Below are positions 1-11,650 of a stretch of 64,000 nt of DNA, piece after piece. Origin of the DNA: Dugong dugon (Eukaryota; Chordata; Mammalia; Sirenia; Dugongidae). A program made the position numbers and the translations under genes. The stretch is from NCBI GenBank assembly GCA_030035585.1, contig CM057481.1, forward strand, positions 53,577,128 to 53,641,127, given 5' to 3'. Each line of letters begins with the position of its first letter. Position 1 is the first letter of the stretch. The notes under the pieces are model-generated. The model was not told the DNA's origin. It saw only the letters and a list, made by a program, of their open reading frames with translations, and did no database searches.

Positions 1-414
1 TAAATCCTAACCCCTACACCTGTGGATGTAATCTAATTTGGGAAAAGGGTTTTCTTTGTTATGCTAATGGAGCCATATCACTGCAGGGTGTATCTTAAAC
101 CAATCACTTTTGAGATATCAAAGAACAGATTTAGCACAGAAGCAAGCAAGCACAAGGGGCGGAAAGATAGATGCCACGTGGAGATTTCCAAGGAATGCTG
201 AGAAGAAGACTAAAGAAGCTGAGACAAGAATTTTCTCCCAGAGCAGACAGAGAGATTTTCCCTAGACCTAGCGCCCTAAATTTGGACTTCTAGCCTCCTA
301 AACTGTGGAACTCGACAGCATACAGCAACAAATTGTGAGAAAATAACTTTCTGTTCTTTAAAGCCACCCACTTGTGATATTTCTGTTACAGCAGCACTAG
401 GAAACTAAGACACC
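1..414 (+). mobile_element. LTR fragment, MaLR/ERVL-like
   Basis: The right end runs 'tggacttctagcctcctaaa', then 'aagccacccacttgtg', then 'cagcactaggaaactaag', the standard 3' portion of MLT1/MaLR-type LTRs in plus orientation. The left end is cut by the window. A short internal stretch (about 95-200) does not match the usual consensus and may be lineage-specific. No internal retroviral sequence follows, so it is a solo LTR or an LTR fragment. Confidence 0.6.
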
Positions 415-556
415 TGTACACAGACATCGATTGCCTACCAACTTGAATGTACCCTCTTGGGGAGCAGTGCTCATTTCATATATTTCTGAGAAGGCTTTTC
501 TCATAGTACATGTTCAGTAAGTACCAGAAAGACATTTACCAGGTTTTTTTTTTTTT

Positions 557-1623
557 GGCTATGCAAAGACATTAAACCGTGTGGATCACAACAAATTATG
601 GATGACATTGTGAAGAACAGGAATTTCAGAATAATTAACTGTGCTCATGTGGGACCTGTACACAGAACAAGAGGAAGTCATTCGAACAGAGCAAGGGAAT
701 ACTGCACGGTTGAAAATCAGGGAAGGTCTGCGTCAGGGTTGTATCATTTCACCATACTTATTCAATATGTATGCTGAGCAAATAATCTGAGAAGCTGGAC
801 TATATGAAGAAGAACATGGCATCGGGATTGGAGGAAGACTCATTAACAACATGTGATATGCAGATGACATAACCTTGCTTGCTGAAAGTAAAGAGGACTT
901 GAAGCACTTACTGATGAAGATCAAATTCTACAGCCTTCAGTATGAATTACACCTCAACATAAAGAAAACAAAAATCCTCATAACATCATGATAAATGGAG
1001 AAAATATTGAAGTTGTCAAGGATATCAGTTTACTTGGATCAACAATCAATGCCCATGGAAGCAGCAGTCAAGAAATCAAATGACATATTGCTTTGGGCAA
1101 ATCTGCTGCAAAAGACCTCTTTAAAGTGCTAAAAAGCCAAGATGTCACCTTGAGGACTAAGTTGTGCCTGACTCAAGCCATGGTATTTTCAGTTGCCACA
1201 TATGCATGTGGAAACTTGACAATGAATAAGGAAAACTGAAGAAGTATTGATGGATTTGAATTATGGTGTCGGTGAAGAATATTGAATATACCACAGACTA
1301 CCAGAAGAACGAACAAGTCTGTCTTGGAAGAAATGCAGCCAGAGTGCTCCTTGGAAGTGAGGATGGTGAGACTTCGTCTCACATACTTTGTACGTGTTAT
1401 CAGGAAGGACAAGCCCCTGGAGAAAGACATCATACTTGGTAAGGTAGAGGGTCATCGAAGAAGAGGAAGACTCTCGAGGAGATGGAAATGACACATTGGC
1501 TGCAACAATGAGCTCAAACATAGCAATGTTTTGTGAGGATGGCACAGAACCGGGCAGTGTTTTTTCTGTTGTACGTAGAGTCACTGTGAGTCGGAATCAA
1601 CTCGACGGTACCTAACAACAACA
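557..1623 (+). mobile_element. RTE (BovB-like) LINE, 5'-truncated 3' half
   Basis: This encodes the back half of the RTE reverse transcriptase and the C-terminal region. The RT fingers/palm part reads QGCIISPYLFNMYAEQII near 735-785, followed by the catalytic box YADD near 857-868. An in-frame TGA directly precedes YADD, and there are several further stops and small deletions (for example the missing 'actggaccaat' before 986). The C-terminal region (SVLEEMQPECSLE near 1320-1355) is recognisable. The element ends in 'cctaacaacaacaa', the RTE tail. It is dead and uninterrupted by other elements, and it lacks the 132-bp inverted insert seen in the copies at 51.2 and 55.3 kb. Confidence 0.9.
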
Positions 1624-3149
1624 ATCTCACTCATCATTGCCTGATAGGATGTTCAATGCTATGAAATAAAAACCTGTTAATAATTCATTTCTCTGTGAAT
1701 GACTCGGCAATTTTTTTAACACCAAGGACTTCTCTTTCTGGCCTTGATTGAAAATTTAAAACACATAGCAATAAAGGCTAAAGAACCAACTTTCTCAACT
1801 CTAAGAAAACCTTAGTTGTAGCCTCTGTGAAATTATTATCAGAGAAACCGTTTTAGCTCTTTCAACTCAGCTTTCTCGTTGATGGAATCTTCTCATTAAC
1901 ATTTGTATGGTAAAGTGTATTCAACAAGTACAAAACATGAGAAGTAGTAGAACGAAAGAACTCAGCCCATATTCTGGGTCTCTCCAGGAATATTAGACCC
2001 AATGGTTTGCCATGAAACAAACATATACACCAATACCTGCTTAGCTGTAAAGATTCTAGTCTTTTTAAGATATCTTGTCTCTAAGCTAAAAACCATCCTT
2101 TGGGAAAAAAAATCAAGAGACTGGAGGTGGAGCAGTACACAAGGCATAGGAGAGTCTGCATAGTCTCATCTAAAACATCTATACATATTTCTTTTGGGCC
2201 CTTAATTGCATAAGTGCACGTCCAATTGCATTTCTGCACATGCATTTTTCCATTTGTGCCTTCCAACTATGCTTTGATACGAAGACAGAGAAAGTCACTG
2301 GCATTTAGTGTGTGTCTCTCTCTGTTTTTGTGGATGTACTTGCTGAACCCAGTTTTGGAAATATGGCCTTCGGTGGCTCATTTTTGTATGATTGGTACAT
2401 AATGATACTCATCAGTAGCTTATTGCTATGTAATCAAAACTACTCAAGATTTCAATGCTGCACTAATATTAACTTCAACCATTTACTATTTTAATGAAGT
2501 GAGTGTTGATATAAACATTTGCATACTTATTTGTCAATACAAACAGATTTGATGTCGAGTAATAAGGTTATTAAAAGTAATCATATATTTACATTTTTTA
2601 TTCCCATTCTCTCCCACCCCCCACCGCTTGCTCTAATTCCTCTCCTCTGCACCACTGCACTAAATAAATTAACGAGGTAGCATTGAAACCACAGTACAGG
2701 ACCACTATGGGTCTTTCCATTATAGAATCTGTCACCATCTCTTGAGAATCTGCCGGCAGTTGTCACCTCTACAGAGGAAGGTCACTTTCTTGACTCAGAT
2801 TCCTGCAAGATGCTCCAGAGCTACTGAGCTGAGCTGTGGCGTGTTTTGTAAGAACTCGAGGCTTGTTAGTTTTATGCATTTGGTAAATCTCAGGTGAGAT
2901 CAAAACACAAATGGAGCCAACAAATGCCCTTCCCTCAAGTTAAGGCTAAATCTAAGCTACATGGATGCATGCTACCCTAGCTACTGTGCAAGCCTGTTGT
3001 CCTCCTTTGTATCAAGGCAGCCCATATCTAGGCAATGGAGACATGGCTTTGGAAGATGGAACAAACTGGGCTATGTTGGTGGGAGGAAGGAGGAAGCTGG
3101 AGTTGCTTTCTGGAAGCTGAGATGCAGAGTATTAGAGCCAAAAGAGATC
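1624..3149. other. No recognisable feature
   Basis: This is unremarkable AT-rich sequence. The only open frames are short and start or stop at random. No repeat family was recognised. Confidence 0.5.
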
Positions 3150-3245
3150 TTTGAGATTCTTTGCCTAAAACCCTTATTTTATAGATAAGTACCTAGAGGC
3201 CCAAAGAAATGATGTGATTTGCCCAAGGTCAAACAGCCATTTTGG
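3150..3245 (+). mobile_element. MIR fragment
   Basis: The core 'ttttatagataagtacc' followed by 'tgatttgcccaaggtcaaac' is the conserved MIR stretch (plus orientation). It is short and old. Confidence 0.6.
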
Positions 3246-3711
3246 ATTCTTCCTCAAAAGTCCTCTTCAGAATGGTCTTCTGTCAAACTAATACAAGGGA
3301 TTCAGTCACCAAAGTCTCACATGTATTTTTTTTAATCTGCCTATCATCCATCCCACTGCTGCCCCAATCATTTTAGGTAATAGTTAATGGGAACTATTCC
3401 TTTTGTATTGATACAGTCTTGGTGGAACAGTCAACCAAGGTGCCCCACTTTTCCCTCACCAAAGGATGGTCCTGTAACCCAAGGCCAATCGTATTCTCTC
3501 CCCTTGGAATTTATATTTTGAGCTACACAGATGGAAAATGGTTGAAGCTTATTCATCCCAACATAAGTACCTGGAAGAGACTGTCTCCTAGTTCCTGCTC
3601 TCTAGAACCCAGGAACTGCTCTGGCTTTTTCTGAAACCTGGCTCTTTAGCTTTTCCTTTGATTCTGGGAGTGGACCTATAATCTGCGGCAGATGCTGTGG
3701 ATGGGCTAACC

Positions 3712-3922
3712 CAGTGGTTCTCAAACTGGGGGCTATTTTACTCCCTGGGGAACATTTGGCAATGTCTGGAGACATTTTTATTTGTTATAACTGAGGGAGG
3801 GGTGTTACTGGCATCTAATGAGTAGTAGCCAGGGATGTTAAACATCCTACAATGCATGGAACATCCTCTCACAACAAAGAATTATCTGGTCCAAATTGTC
3901 AATAGTGTCAAGGCTGAGAAAC
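3712..3922 (+). mobile_element. MER20-type hAT DNA transposon
   Basis: The copy is near full length. It begins 'cagtggttctcaaactgggg', contains 'atttggcaatgtctggagac' and 'ttaaacatcctacaatgcat', and closes with 'aaggctgagaaac'. This matches the non-autonomous MER20 hAT family in order and orientation. Confidence 0.9.
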
Positions 3923-3979
3923 TAATCCGATACCCATTTCCAATCTCTTGTTCGTTGCCTGCTTCCCTATCAAGATTAA

Positions 3980-4320
3980 AAAAAAAAAAACTTTCCTAGC
4001 CTCTGTTACAGTTAAGGGTTAAGAGTCTAGGTGATAAGTTCTGGCCAGTGAGACTTAAGTAGACATCTGATTTCCTGATGAAAGGGACAGGAACAGCTCC
4101 TTCCTCTGGCCTTGAAGGTACATAAGGAAAAGGCCAGGAGAATCACAGGTACCTAATCCTTCCATTGTCAATCCCTTGAACCAATCTTAATGGTGATCTC
4201 CTTTCAAAGTTCTTACTGTTGAAGAAAATAAATCCTCCATTTGTTTAAGCCACTTATAGTGAAGTGCTTCTTTACTTGCAGCTGAGAGCATTCTGGTCCT
4301 CTCAATATATTGTTTTTCTG
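3980..4320 (+). mobile_element. Old LTR-like mammalian repeat
   Basis: It contains 'gttctggccagtgagactta' followed by 'tgatgaaagggacagga' and an 'aaataaatcctccatttgtt' poly(A)-signal-like end. This resembles the ancient LTR family also seen at 58.27-58.74 kb ('cacaattctcgctaatgaga'). The family name was not assigned with certainty. Confidence 0.45.
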
Positions 4321-5289
4321 TTGATGTTAGCTAGAGTCTGTTTGTATGCTTTTGCAAGAAAAGAACTCTACTTGAGACAGCACACAGAATCTGAGCCTTG
4401 GTGGACTATGTATTGCAGCCAGGATTGAAGCTTTCTTTCTCTGATTATCTTAATGCTGACTGAATTTTGGCTACACACAGTGAGCCAATATAGTCAACTC
4501 TTTGCTACTGCTCAGCAATATTCTTGGTTCTGTGCTTTGTGGTAAGATTTGTGATAAACATTACTTTCACCTTGGTCTCTGCCTTTTAACTACAGGTCAG
4601 GGAAATCCTTCGACCTAATGTTAACTAGACATGTGTTCAGAGATGGCCTTTTCCAGTTAGGTCTAGAAATAGAGCTAAGAAAAATGCTTTTTTCACGTTC
4701 CTCTATAAAGTGACCAAAAAGTGACAACAGGCATCTTAGTTGGAGAGAGGCCTTCGTATTTGAGTGGAGTAGACAAAGCAGGGAAACATAGACACTTCTC
4801 CAGCTACCCATCCCTTCTTCTCCCAACACTGCCCACAGTATTCTTCCTTGGACTGAGGGTGAAGGCAATGCCAGTGATCATCCCTAGATCATGGCCTAAT
4901 TGCTGCTGAACCGGGATTTTTGCTGCTGCTTTGAGTGTAGAAGTCAGAGAGGGGGAGGCAGCCCTCAAGGCACACTATGATTAAGACATGAACTGCAGCC
5001 GTCTCTGCTTCTCTATCCTCATGAAGATTCAGCTCTACCACAGTGCAATGTCTCTTGATGCATGCTTACCCCCACGCCTGCCCATCAGAGCAGGGTCAAC
5101 TCTACCCTAGTCCCTCACTCTCAGTATTCTACTTTAGAAGCAAGGGCTTGCCATTCAGTGGCTTATTTTCTCTGACAACTCAATCAGAGGGCCTGGGATC
5201 TTAACTACTATTTGTTCCATAGCTTGCTCTTGATCAAGGTGACAAAGTCGAGTAATTCCTCAGAACTAAAACATATTGGAGGCAGTATA
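4321..5289. other. No recognisable feature
   Basis: Nothing in this stretch could be assigned to a gene or repeat. The composition is mixed and there is no long open frame. Confidence 0.5.
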
Positions 5290-5625
5290 TGTGTTCTGCT
5301 TAGGGGCACAGGTTCTGGAGTGTGACTTCTCGAGTTCAAATGAGACTTTACCCCTTAATAATAATAATGTTAACGACAACAACAACAGTAATAGCAAGTA
5401 ATATTAATGGGGTTGACCATGTGCAATACTGGATTAAGTGCTTTACATGTATTATCACACTTAGCAGCTATTTGATTTTCATCAGATTACTTAACATCTC
5501 TGAACTTCAGGTTACTCAGATGTAAAATGTGGATAATAAGAAGATCCAATTTATCTGACAGTTGTGAGGATGCTGTTAGAGTGCCTGGCATCTAGTGAGT
5601 AGTAATTAAATGTTAGCTTCTAACA
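5290..5625 (+). mobile_element. MIR pair or long MIR
   Basis: The stretch 'attacttaacatctctgaac' then 'gtaaaatgtggataataag' then 'agtgcctggcatctagtgag' is the MIR core and tail in plus orientation. The head (5310-5345) resembles the MIR tRNA-like start. An (AAT/AAC)n tract sits at 5356-5395 between the two parts. Confidence 0.75.
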
Positions 5626-5640
5626 TTCTAGGGCTCGACC

Positions 5641-5828
5641 AACTGAACCCCAAACCCACGGCCGTCAAGTTGATTCTGACTCATAGTGACCTCATAGGGT
5701 TTCCAAGGCTGTAAATCTCTATGGAAGCAGACTGCCACATCTTTCTCCCTCAGAGCTGCAGGTGGTTTCGAACCGTCGACCTTCCGTTTAGCACTCAATC
5801 CCTTTAATCACTGTGCCACCAGGGATCC
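5641..5828 (-). mobile_element. AfroSINE, minus strand
   Basis: Read on the minus strand, the tRNA-like head (ends 'gtgccaccagggatcc' on plus) is followed by a body with 'cataggg' and the RTE-like end ('gattctgactcatagtgacc' on plus). It belongs to the longer variant, which has the 'atctttctccctcagagctg' body insert. Confidence 0.9.
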
Positions 5829-6299
5829 TTTGACTAATTGAAAGCTACCAGAAATTCATATCAAAAACCACATTTTACAGCAAACTATTCAGTTTGACCT
5901 ATTCTGACTTTTCAAGATCATCAAGTCTGGAACATCTCTTTAGCACATTAACCATCAACTAGCATAGGGTGGATACAAAACCAAGATGTAAATACTGGAA
6001 TCCAGTGGAGGGTTCTAGCTTCATTCTTTCCTCTGGATACCTACTGAAAAGCTTGTTTTTGAGGCTGCATGGCTGAGTTCTATAGGATTGATCTGAGGAT
6101 TGGAAGGTTTATGATTCAGTATTTTCTTCCTTTGCTTGCTAGAGCAATCTTATAATTAATTTAAATACTATGTGGCAGAAGAACTCATTTCAATGATTTT
6201 CTGTAGTTAAAGTTGGAGGCAAAATGGGCTATTGAGCTTAAATGAGGTGCCATCAGTGATGATGATGATGACGATGATGATGATAAATTATAATAGAAG

Positions 6300-6490
6300 A
6301 TACAGATACTGGGCTATTACTGTGTGACAAGTGCCACATATCTCATCAAATCAAACAGCCCTGTGAGAAAGACATAATCCCTATTATACTCAGGAAAAGT
6401 AAATGAGTAACCAAGGTCCCAAGCAGGAATTGGCAGAGCTGGGATTTGAACCTAAGACATCTCCAAGTCTAGTTCTCATAACCACCTTGC
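6300..6490 (+). mobile_element. MIR
   Basis: It contains 'atcaaacagccctgtgagaa', 'ataatccctattatactcag' and 'ggcagagctgggatttgaac', a clear MIR in plus orientation. It is preceded at 6250-6287 by a short (ATG)n microsatellite. Confidence 0.85.
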
Positions 6491-8254
6491 TATTAGGAAT
6501 TCCATAAAGTACGCAGAGTCTTCTGTAGCTATCCTCTGCAACTCCACAACAAAGGGTCTACAGATGGGCCCACTAGTCCAAAATGGATCAAGCTTTGTGG
6601 CCTTTGGGAATGTTAGCTCTGGCTGGGGTGAGATGGGAAGCCCAATGTCTGTCTTCCTTTGGGCAGGTGTTGAGCTCGGACCAAGGATTCTTTGTGACAG
6701 TAGAAAGGAACATTTGCCTAGGAAATTCAGGGACAATTCTCATATAATATTAGGATATTAACCTGGGAAAATCTGGTCCCATTTCCCAACAACTTTGCCT
6801 GATATAATGTATAGAAAGCCTCCAGGGTCCTCTCTGTACTGGTGATGTCCAAGCATCTCCCCACAAGATACTTGGGATAAAATGCATCCAATAATCTCTT
6901 TCAGTGTGGTGGAATTTACCTGAATTCAGGAAAACCATGGTCTGATTACAGCTGTTTGGTCTCTTCAGCACCAGCTTTCCCGAATCTGTGCTTTCATAAA
7001 CAACATGTCCCTCAGGTTCCGGCTAACCTTAGCAGATGTGCTTGCACTTAAGAGCTGAACCTGTAAACCTTTCACTTCATTTGCCATACCTTTCTTGTCG
7101 CTGTTTATTATTCCTTGAGAAAAATGAAAGCCTTCTATTTCTTGCCAAATCTCTTGCAGAGAAACCTGGCCTCTTTTTGAATTCTCCTTCCTCAAGCTCA
7201 AGTATAAAATTAGTTGGAACTCTCATAAAGAAATTTAAAATCAAGTCCAATTTAGTAAATGTGCCTTAGACTATTAATTAAGTGAACAATTCTTTGTGAA
7301 GGGCTTACTAAAGGAGATTCAAATAGGAAAGTCACACTTTTAGCGAGCAGTGATAAGAGAAATCTCTAGCAAGGGCCTGCTGGCCATCAGCCAAGACAGT
7401 AGAGACGTAGAGAATCTTAGAGAATTCAGCAAGATCTAAAGGATAACTCACAGATCTTGCTCTCATGCTCTCTTGCAAGCAGCCATATTGATCATGTAGA
7501 GCACAGGTTACGCATTGCACAATCTCACCTTGTTAACTAGACTGACGAATAAAGCCAGAGAACAAAATTCTTAGTTTACTATGAGATGTAATTCACATTG
7601 GGCCCATATTTGTCAGAGGGTCAGTGGGTTCTTAATTTTTGGGGGATCATGAAAACTTTTCAGTCCAGGATGACCTTTAGGGATCCTCTCTCCAGAAAAT
7701 GCATGAGCTCACAATAGTTTGAATGCTATACAAGTTGAATACAATTTAAAGGAGTCCCCAAAGCCTACTCTGAGACTACAGTACTCGGGAGTCAATTTCT
7801 GATAGAACCACTTGAGAAACCTAATCATAACTAGAAGCTTGCTTAGAAAGCAAATATTCAAATATTTAATGGTGTCAGACTAAGACAACCTGATGGGTCT
7901 ACCTCCACGCATGGAGTAACTTTACTTTGGTGTAGGAAGAATCTCAGTTGTAGAGGGGCCATCTCTCCTTCTTGGTAAAGCTATGGTGGGCTATGTCAAC
8001 CCTAAACACCAAAACGCTTATTTTTTCTTTTGTTTGATTTCAGATCAAGACCCATTCAAACTCTCCTTTTTCTGATTAACTCTTTCTTTAAATATGCTAA
8101 TACACTTAAGCCTCACTGGCTGGGTGCTATTTTGAGTCTTCAAGAGACCTGCCATACCTCTGCTCTGATCTGTGTTGATCTTGCCTTTTAACCTCTCAGA
8201 TGACCATCTTATTTTTATTTCCAAATTCTGCAAGGGAGTTTTATAGGCACTATA
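6491..8254. other. No recognisable feature
   Basis: No repeat family or exon could be supported. The short open frames on both strands lack any recognisable domain. Confidence 0.5.
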
Positions 8255-8515
8255 TCAGATCCTAGACATAACAACAATAGCAGCAACTCACGTTTCTTTT
8301 GTTTATTCTAAGTATTAGGACTCTGGCTAGGATTTGACAAGCATCCACTCATTTCACCCTCGTAACTACACTTTACCGTAAGTACCAACTACCGTCATTG
8401 GCCCCATCGCGTAATTGAGGAAACAGGCTTAGAGCAGTTAAGTTACATATACAAAGTTACAAAGTAAATGGCAGCACTGGAAGTCAAATCAGACAGCCTG
8501 CATCCAACCTCTATA
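8255..8515 (+). mobile_element. MIR
   Basis: The order 'cactcatttcaccctcgtaa', 'gtaattgaggaaacaggctt', 'aaatggcagcactggaagtc' follows the MIR consensus in plus orientation. Confidence 0.8.
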
Positions 8516-8516
8516 C

Positions 8517-8990
8517 AAGGGTTCTGTAAAGGGTCATTTAGCAAATATTTTAGGCTTTGCGGGCCACATGGTCTCTGTTGTCACCGGTAGTCCCCGATTT
8601 ACAACGTATTCAAGTTATGGCGAACCTGCACTTATGATCATCTTTTTTTTTTTTGGTACATCTTATCGTTAGTAATATGTACTACAAACAATGTTGCAGT
8701 GTGTAATTTGAGGATGTTATCATTCTCAGATGTTCACTGGCAAATATTCGAAGATGGGATTTATAAAGATACTGATAACAAAAGGCAATAATAATGAAAA
8801 CTAAAAAAAAAAAAAGAAGTATTCGATTTACTTCAGAACCAGTTCATGAAGGAATAGAACCCCCTCATAAGTTGGATATTACCTGTACTCAATTCTACCA
8901 ACGTACTGGGAAAGCATCTAGATAAGACCAAACATGGGCATGGCTGTAGCTTGCAGGCCTTAGTCTGCTGATTTCTGCCAGCAACCCAAG
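8517..8990 (-). mobile_element. hAT-type element split by a second DNA transposon
   Basis: The left arm (8517-8585) carries 'ttttaggctttgcgggccac' and the right arm (about 8930-8990) carries 'gggcatggctgtagcttgca'. Both are parts of one hAT-like family, also present in plus orientation at 21.99 and 48.66 kb. The middle of the element is replaced by the separate element at 8586-8887. Confidence 0.6.
8586..8887. mobile_element. Small DNA transposon with terminal inverted repeats
   Basis: The left end 'ggtagtccccgatttacaac' and the right end 'cataagttggatattacctg' are imperfect inverted complements. This is the pattern of small non-autonomous mariner-like elements of the 'gtagtccccgacttacga' type. 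It carries no transposase and contains internal poly(T) and poly(A) runs. It lies inside the hAT element, so it is the younger of the two. Confidence 0.55.
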
Positions 8991-9633
8991 CTCTATAATA
9001 TCCTTCTAGCTCACTGCCTCAGGACAGAGTCATCTCAGAGTACACAATAGTCACACCTTGTACATACACAGCATGGTGATGTTTATAAGCAAATTTGAGT
9101 CTTGTATTTAAGAAAACTGTATTGTACCTATTATAGCAAAACATTAATAAAGTCATACTTGCAAAAGAATTTCAATCTCACTTATTGCTGCAGGAGAATT
9201 TGTCTTAAATTATGTGAGTTTTTAATTCTGCAAAGTTTTAGGAACTCCCCTTGTCTCCGCTTTCTGGAGATGCTGGTTTTATCTGCTATAGAACAAAGAA
9301 CTCAAATAAAAAGTTAGGAGCACCAAGCATTCTCCAACTTCCTGACATGTCCTGACAAGGAAGGGAAGAAACCTCCTTATTAAATATTCCAATAGCGTGC
9401 TAGGTCCCAGGAACAACTAGATACTAGACACCAAGGAGCTAACAAGAAAAGTTAATGTTGGACTTACGATTTCTGGCCCGGTATGTAAGGGGCTTAGAAG
9501 TCTTCTCTCCCATCCTCACAAGAAAGAATCTGAAAATTAACAGCTCTTCTTAGAGCCGTCAGAAAATTGAGGTCATAGAGCAGACTGCTGCCATAAAACC
9601 TGGAGAGACAGACACAAAAAACAGAATCACACA

Positions 9634-9680
9634 AGGGGTCACCATGAAGTGGAATTGATGGCAACTAACAACCACCACCA
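9634..9680 (+). mobile_element. Possible AfroSINE/RTE 3'-end fragment
   Basis: The stretch 'ggggtcaccatgaagtggaa' then 'ggcaactaacaaccaccacc' resembles a degraded AfroSINE/RTE terminal segment. It is very short. Confidence 0.4.
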
Positions 9681-10065
9681 CTGACCGGGAGTAGAGACTG
9701 ACTGTCACTTTTGCCTTGTTGCTGATGCCATAGCATGACCTGGTACCAGGTAGGAATACTTAGAGGGTAATTGGCTAATTGCTGGAGGCTGAGATTGGAC
9801 TAGCTTGAGAGAGAAGAACTTCTGTAGGCCCACCGTGGGGGTCCCACACACTCGTTCCTGAGTTTCGCTTTTGACTCAAGTAGCATCACCGGGTCTTCAC
9901 CATGAAGCTAGGAAAAGAAAAACCCCACCTCTTGCATCTGGCAGGGTGAAGGGAAAAGTAGCGATTTTAATGCAGTGCTCTGCTCTCATCGGCCTGCCCT
10001 CAGGGGCAACTGCTTTACCAAAGCCTAGCCCAAGTGAGTGTCATTAGAGCCTAACTGACTTGTTG

Positions 10066-10238
10066 GAAAACCTAGGGCGCAGTGCTTAAAAGCTACGGTT
10101 GCTAACCAAAAGGTCGGCAGTTTGATTCCACCAGGCACTCCTTGGAAACCGTATGGGGCAGCTCTACTCTGTCATATAGGGTCGCTATGAGTCAGAATCA
10201 ACTCGACAGCAACAGGTTTCGTTTTGGTTTTGGTTTAA
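10066..10238 (+). mobile_element. AfroSINE inserted in L1
   Basis: The tRNA-derived head has a B-box-like 'ggtcggcagtttgattcc'. The body reads 'cgtatggggcagctctactc' and the end 'gtcgctatgagtcagaatca'. A target-site duplication 'taactgacttgtt' is visible on both sides (about 10048 and 10236), which fixes the insertion point inside the L1 5' region. Confidence 0.92.
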
Positions 10239-10376
10239 CTGACTTGTTATTTATCATCAAGCCCTCCAGACTTGGAGGAGGGGAAATACCCAACTTCTGC
10301 CTATCTAGCCTCCCACATGGGGGAGAATTTCCAAACTTCTAGCCTTTGACATAAAATTAAAAAAAAAAAAAAATCC

Positions 10377-10528
10377 TTGCCGTCAAGTCAATTCCAACTC
10401 ATAACAACCCTACAGGACAGAGTAGAACTGGAAACCCATAGGGTTTCCAAGGAGTGGCTGCTGGGTTTTAACTGCCAGCCTTTTGGTTAGCAGCCTGAGC
10501 TCTTAACCACTGTGCCACCAGGGCTCCA
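10377..10528 (-). mobile_element. AfroSINE, minus strand
   Basis: The plus strand reads 'gccgtcaagtcaattccaac', 'gggtttccaaggagtggctg' and 'aaccactgtgccaccagggc', a complete short-type AfroSINE on the minus strand. It sits beside an A-rich run at 10358-10373. Confidence 0.92.
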
Positions 10529-11493
10529 CCTTTGACCTGTGGGGGAAGGGAAATACCTAAGTGCAGCCCCCTCTAGCCTTCCCGTTTCACGTTAAGAGTG
10601 TCTGAAAAAGTCTATTTCTCCTTCAATTTTGACGGATAATTTTTCTGGGTACAGAATTCTAGGCTGGTGGTTCTTTTCTCTCAACACTTTAAATATTTCA
10701 CTCCACTCTCTTCTTGCTTGCATGGTTTCTGAAGAGAAGTCTGATGTAATTCTTATCCTTGTTTTATCGGTAAAGTGTTTTTCTCCCTCTGGCTTCTTTT
10801 TAAGATTTTCTCTTCTATCAGTGTGAATTAAAAAAAAACAAGACCCAATTATATGTAGTCTATAAGAAACTCATTTTAACTATAAACAAACAGATAAAAG
10901 TAAACGGGTGGACAAAGATATATCATGCTAATATTAATCAAAAGGAGGCTGGGGACACTGTATTAATTTCAGACTAAGCAGATTTCAGAGCAAAGAAAAT
11001 TATCAGGGATAAAGAGGGGCAGTACACAGATAAAGGGGTCAATTCTCCAAGAAGACATAAGTCCTTAACGTGTATGCACCTAACAAGAGAGTACCAAAAT
11101 ATGTGAGGCAAAAACTGATAGAACTGCAAGGAATAATGGACAATTCCACTATTACAGTTAAAGACTTCAGGACCCCTCTCTCAGTAATTGATAGATCCAG
11201 AAAGCAGAAAATCAGTAAGGATATAGTTAAACTGAACAACACCATCAATCAAGTAGATCTAATTGACATTTATAGAATACTTCATCCAACAACAGCAGAA
11301 TACACATTCTTCTCAAGTTCACATGGAGCATTCACCAATGTAGGCCATATCCTGGGCCATAAAACATACTTTATCAAATTAAAAAAAATAGAAATCATAC
11401 AAAGTATGCTCTCAGACCACAATGCAACTAGGAATCAATAACAGAAACAGAGCTGGAAAATCTCCATATATTTGGGGATTAAACAGCACTTGA

Positions 11494-11650
11494 ACCAAAC
11501 CAAACCCATTGCCACTGAATTGATTCCAACTCATAGTGACCCTATAGGACAGAACAGCCCTATAGGGTTTCCAAGAGTGGCTGGTGGATTCGAACTGCTG
11601 ATTTTTGGTTAGCAGCCAAGATCTTAACGACTGAACTACCAGGGCTCTTA
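11494..11650 (-). mobile_element. AfroSINE inserted in L1 ORF2
   Basis: The order 'aaccaaaccaaacccattgc', 'actcatagtgaccctatagg' and 'aactaccagggctct' is a minus-strand AfroSINE. L1 ORF2 sequence continues on both sides ('gggattaaacagcacttg' to the left, 'acttacttctacataataca' to the right). Confidence 0.92.
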
